64,000 bases of DNA from Embleya scabrispora DSM 41855 (GTDB taxonomy: Bacteria > Actinomycetota > Actinomycetes > Streptomycetales > Streptomycetaceae), in contig NZ_KB889574.1 of NCBI RefSeq assembly GCF_000372745.1, positions 182,496-246,495 on the forward strand. Direction: 5' to 3'. Position numbers and translations under genes: made by a program. The stretch's first letter is position 1. The number at the start of each line of letters is the position of its first letter. The notes beneath the pieces are model-generated. The model made no database searches, was not told the DNA's origin, and was given only the letters and a program-made list of their open reading frames with translations. Shown here in pieces: positions 63,282-64,000 of this stretch.

Positions 63282-64000
63282 GTGACGAGTGACGTGGCGA
63301 CCGATCAGCCGACCCGAAAGCACCCCCCGGGAGGTGATGCGGAGTCCCCCGGCAGCGCCGGGGCCGCACGTCCGGAGCCGCGCGGGTGGGCCTGGTCACT
63401 GGCCCGATTCGGATACCGGGACCGGCCGCCGACCTCGTTGCGCGAGCGATTGGTGCCCTCGTACACCGACAACAGCCCGTACACCGGCGGCGGCTGGCTG
63501 CCGTGCGTCCTGGTGACGCTGCTGGCCGGTTTCATCCGGTTCTGGAACCTGGGCAAGCCGCGGGCGGTGATATTCGACGAGACGTACTACGCCAAGGACG
63601 GCTGGTCGCTGCTCAAGCTCGGCTACGAGGGCACCTGGCCCAAGGAGGCCAACGACCAGATCCTGGCCGGTCGGACCGACACGCTGCAGACCCAGGGCTC
63701 GTACATCGTGCACCCGCCGATCGGCAAGTGGACGATCGCGCTGGGCGAGCAACTCTTCGGGCTGACGCCGTTCGGGTGGCGCTTCGCGCTCGCGGTGCTC
63801 GGCACCCTGTCGGTGCTGATGTTGTGCCGGATCGGCCGCCGCCTGTTCCGCTCGACGCTGCTGGGCTGCGTCGCGGGCCTGCTGATGGCGCTCGACGGCC
63901 TGCACTTCGTGATGAGCCGCACATCGCTGCTCGACCTGGTGCTGATGTTCTGGATCCTGGCCGCGTTCGGATGTCTGCTGATCGACCGCGACGACACCAG
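63282..64000 (+). CDS. pmt: Dolichyl-phosphate-mannose-protein mannosyltransferase (partial)
   Basis: 239 codons from GTG at 63282, open to the right edge. A disordered cytoplasmic leader (about 1-60) precedes the first membrane helix (LPCVLVTLLAGFIRFWNLGK), then VIFDETYYAKDGW with the acidic DE pair of GT39 enzymes, VHPPIGKW, and further helices. PMT transfers mannose from polyprenyl phosphate to secreted proteins; in streptomycetes it is also the phage phiC31 receptor-glycosylation enzyme. Rest of the gene is outside the window. Confidence 0.93.
   Translation, partial: MTSDVATDQPTRKHPPGGDAESPGSAGAARPEPRGWAWSLARFGYRDRPPTSLRERLVPSYTDNSPYTGGGWLPCVLVTLLAGFIRFWNLGKPRAVIFDETYYAKDGWSLLKLGYEGTWPKEANDQILAGRTDTLQTQGSYIVHPPIGKWTIALGEQLFGLTPFGWRFALAVLGTLSVLMLCRIGRRLFRSTLLGCVAGLLMALDGLHFVMSRTSLLDLVLMFWILAAFGCLLIDRDDT

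Overview
The window is very GC-rich DNA in which almost every real reading frame has G or C in the third codon position. It carries a chaplin (aerial-hypha surface protein), a tRNA-Leu with a UAA anticodon (the bldA type), the futalosine route to menaquinone, an Scr1-type regulator/DUF397/ATPase trio, SigE-family and SARP regulators and type VII secretion-like proteins. Together these point to a filamentous actinomycete of the Streptomycetaceae or a close relative. Much of it is conserved chromosome core (eno-divIC-DUF501-ppx-ndh; metG-tatD-rpf-rsmA-ispE-ABC-F; rsmI-pmt), so this is chromosomal DNA, not a plasmid.

Layout. 1-8.5 kb: accessory regulators and enzymes (MerR, alpha/beta hydrolase, an HxlR gene with a damaged start, a PucR-type regulator divergent from a secreted SGNH lipase, a SARP-AAA regulator). 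8.9-12.4 kb: PadR plus a HAAS-domain membrane protein, divergent from a SigE-family sigma factor and its membrane partner, with a PadR-type palindrome between them. 12.5-19.7 kb: a purine deaminase, then menaquinone biosynthesis (prenyl reductase, menG, probable mqnX, mqnC, mqnA). 19.9-25 kb: membrane protein, Asp23, SDR, chaplin, an XRE-cupin regulator with a small membrane protein and a clear operator, GNAT. 25-35 kb: cystathionine beta-synthase, SGNH hydrolase, thiolase, small proteins, Bax-inhibitor protein, tRNA-Leu(UAA), an orphan ABC ATPase, and NDH-2 with a perfect Rex-type operator upstream. 35-39 kb: ppx, DUF501, divIC-like, eno.

39.0-45.8 kb is the most unusual block. An SseB-like gene and a small ESX-like helical gene lead into a 1489-residue RHS polymorphic toxin with a WxG-type N-terminus, followed by two tandem paralogous small genes that look like immunity genes, and then decayed DNA holding an RHS fragment. 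45.8-49 kb holds a winged-helix gene with iteron-like palindromes inside its coding sequence and the DUF397/Scr1/ATPase trio. 49-54 kb has a PPOX protein, a nucleotide-sugar dehydratase and a second pair of type VII-like proteins. 54-64 kb is core: ABC-F, ispE, rsmA, rpf, tatD, metG, a zinc-ribbon protein, rsmI and the start of a protein O-mannosyltransferase that runs off the window.
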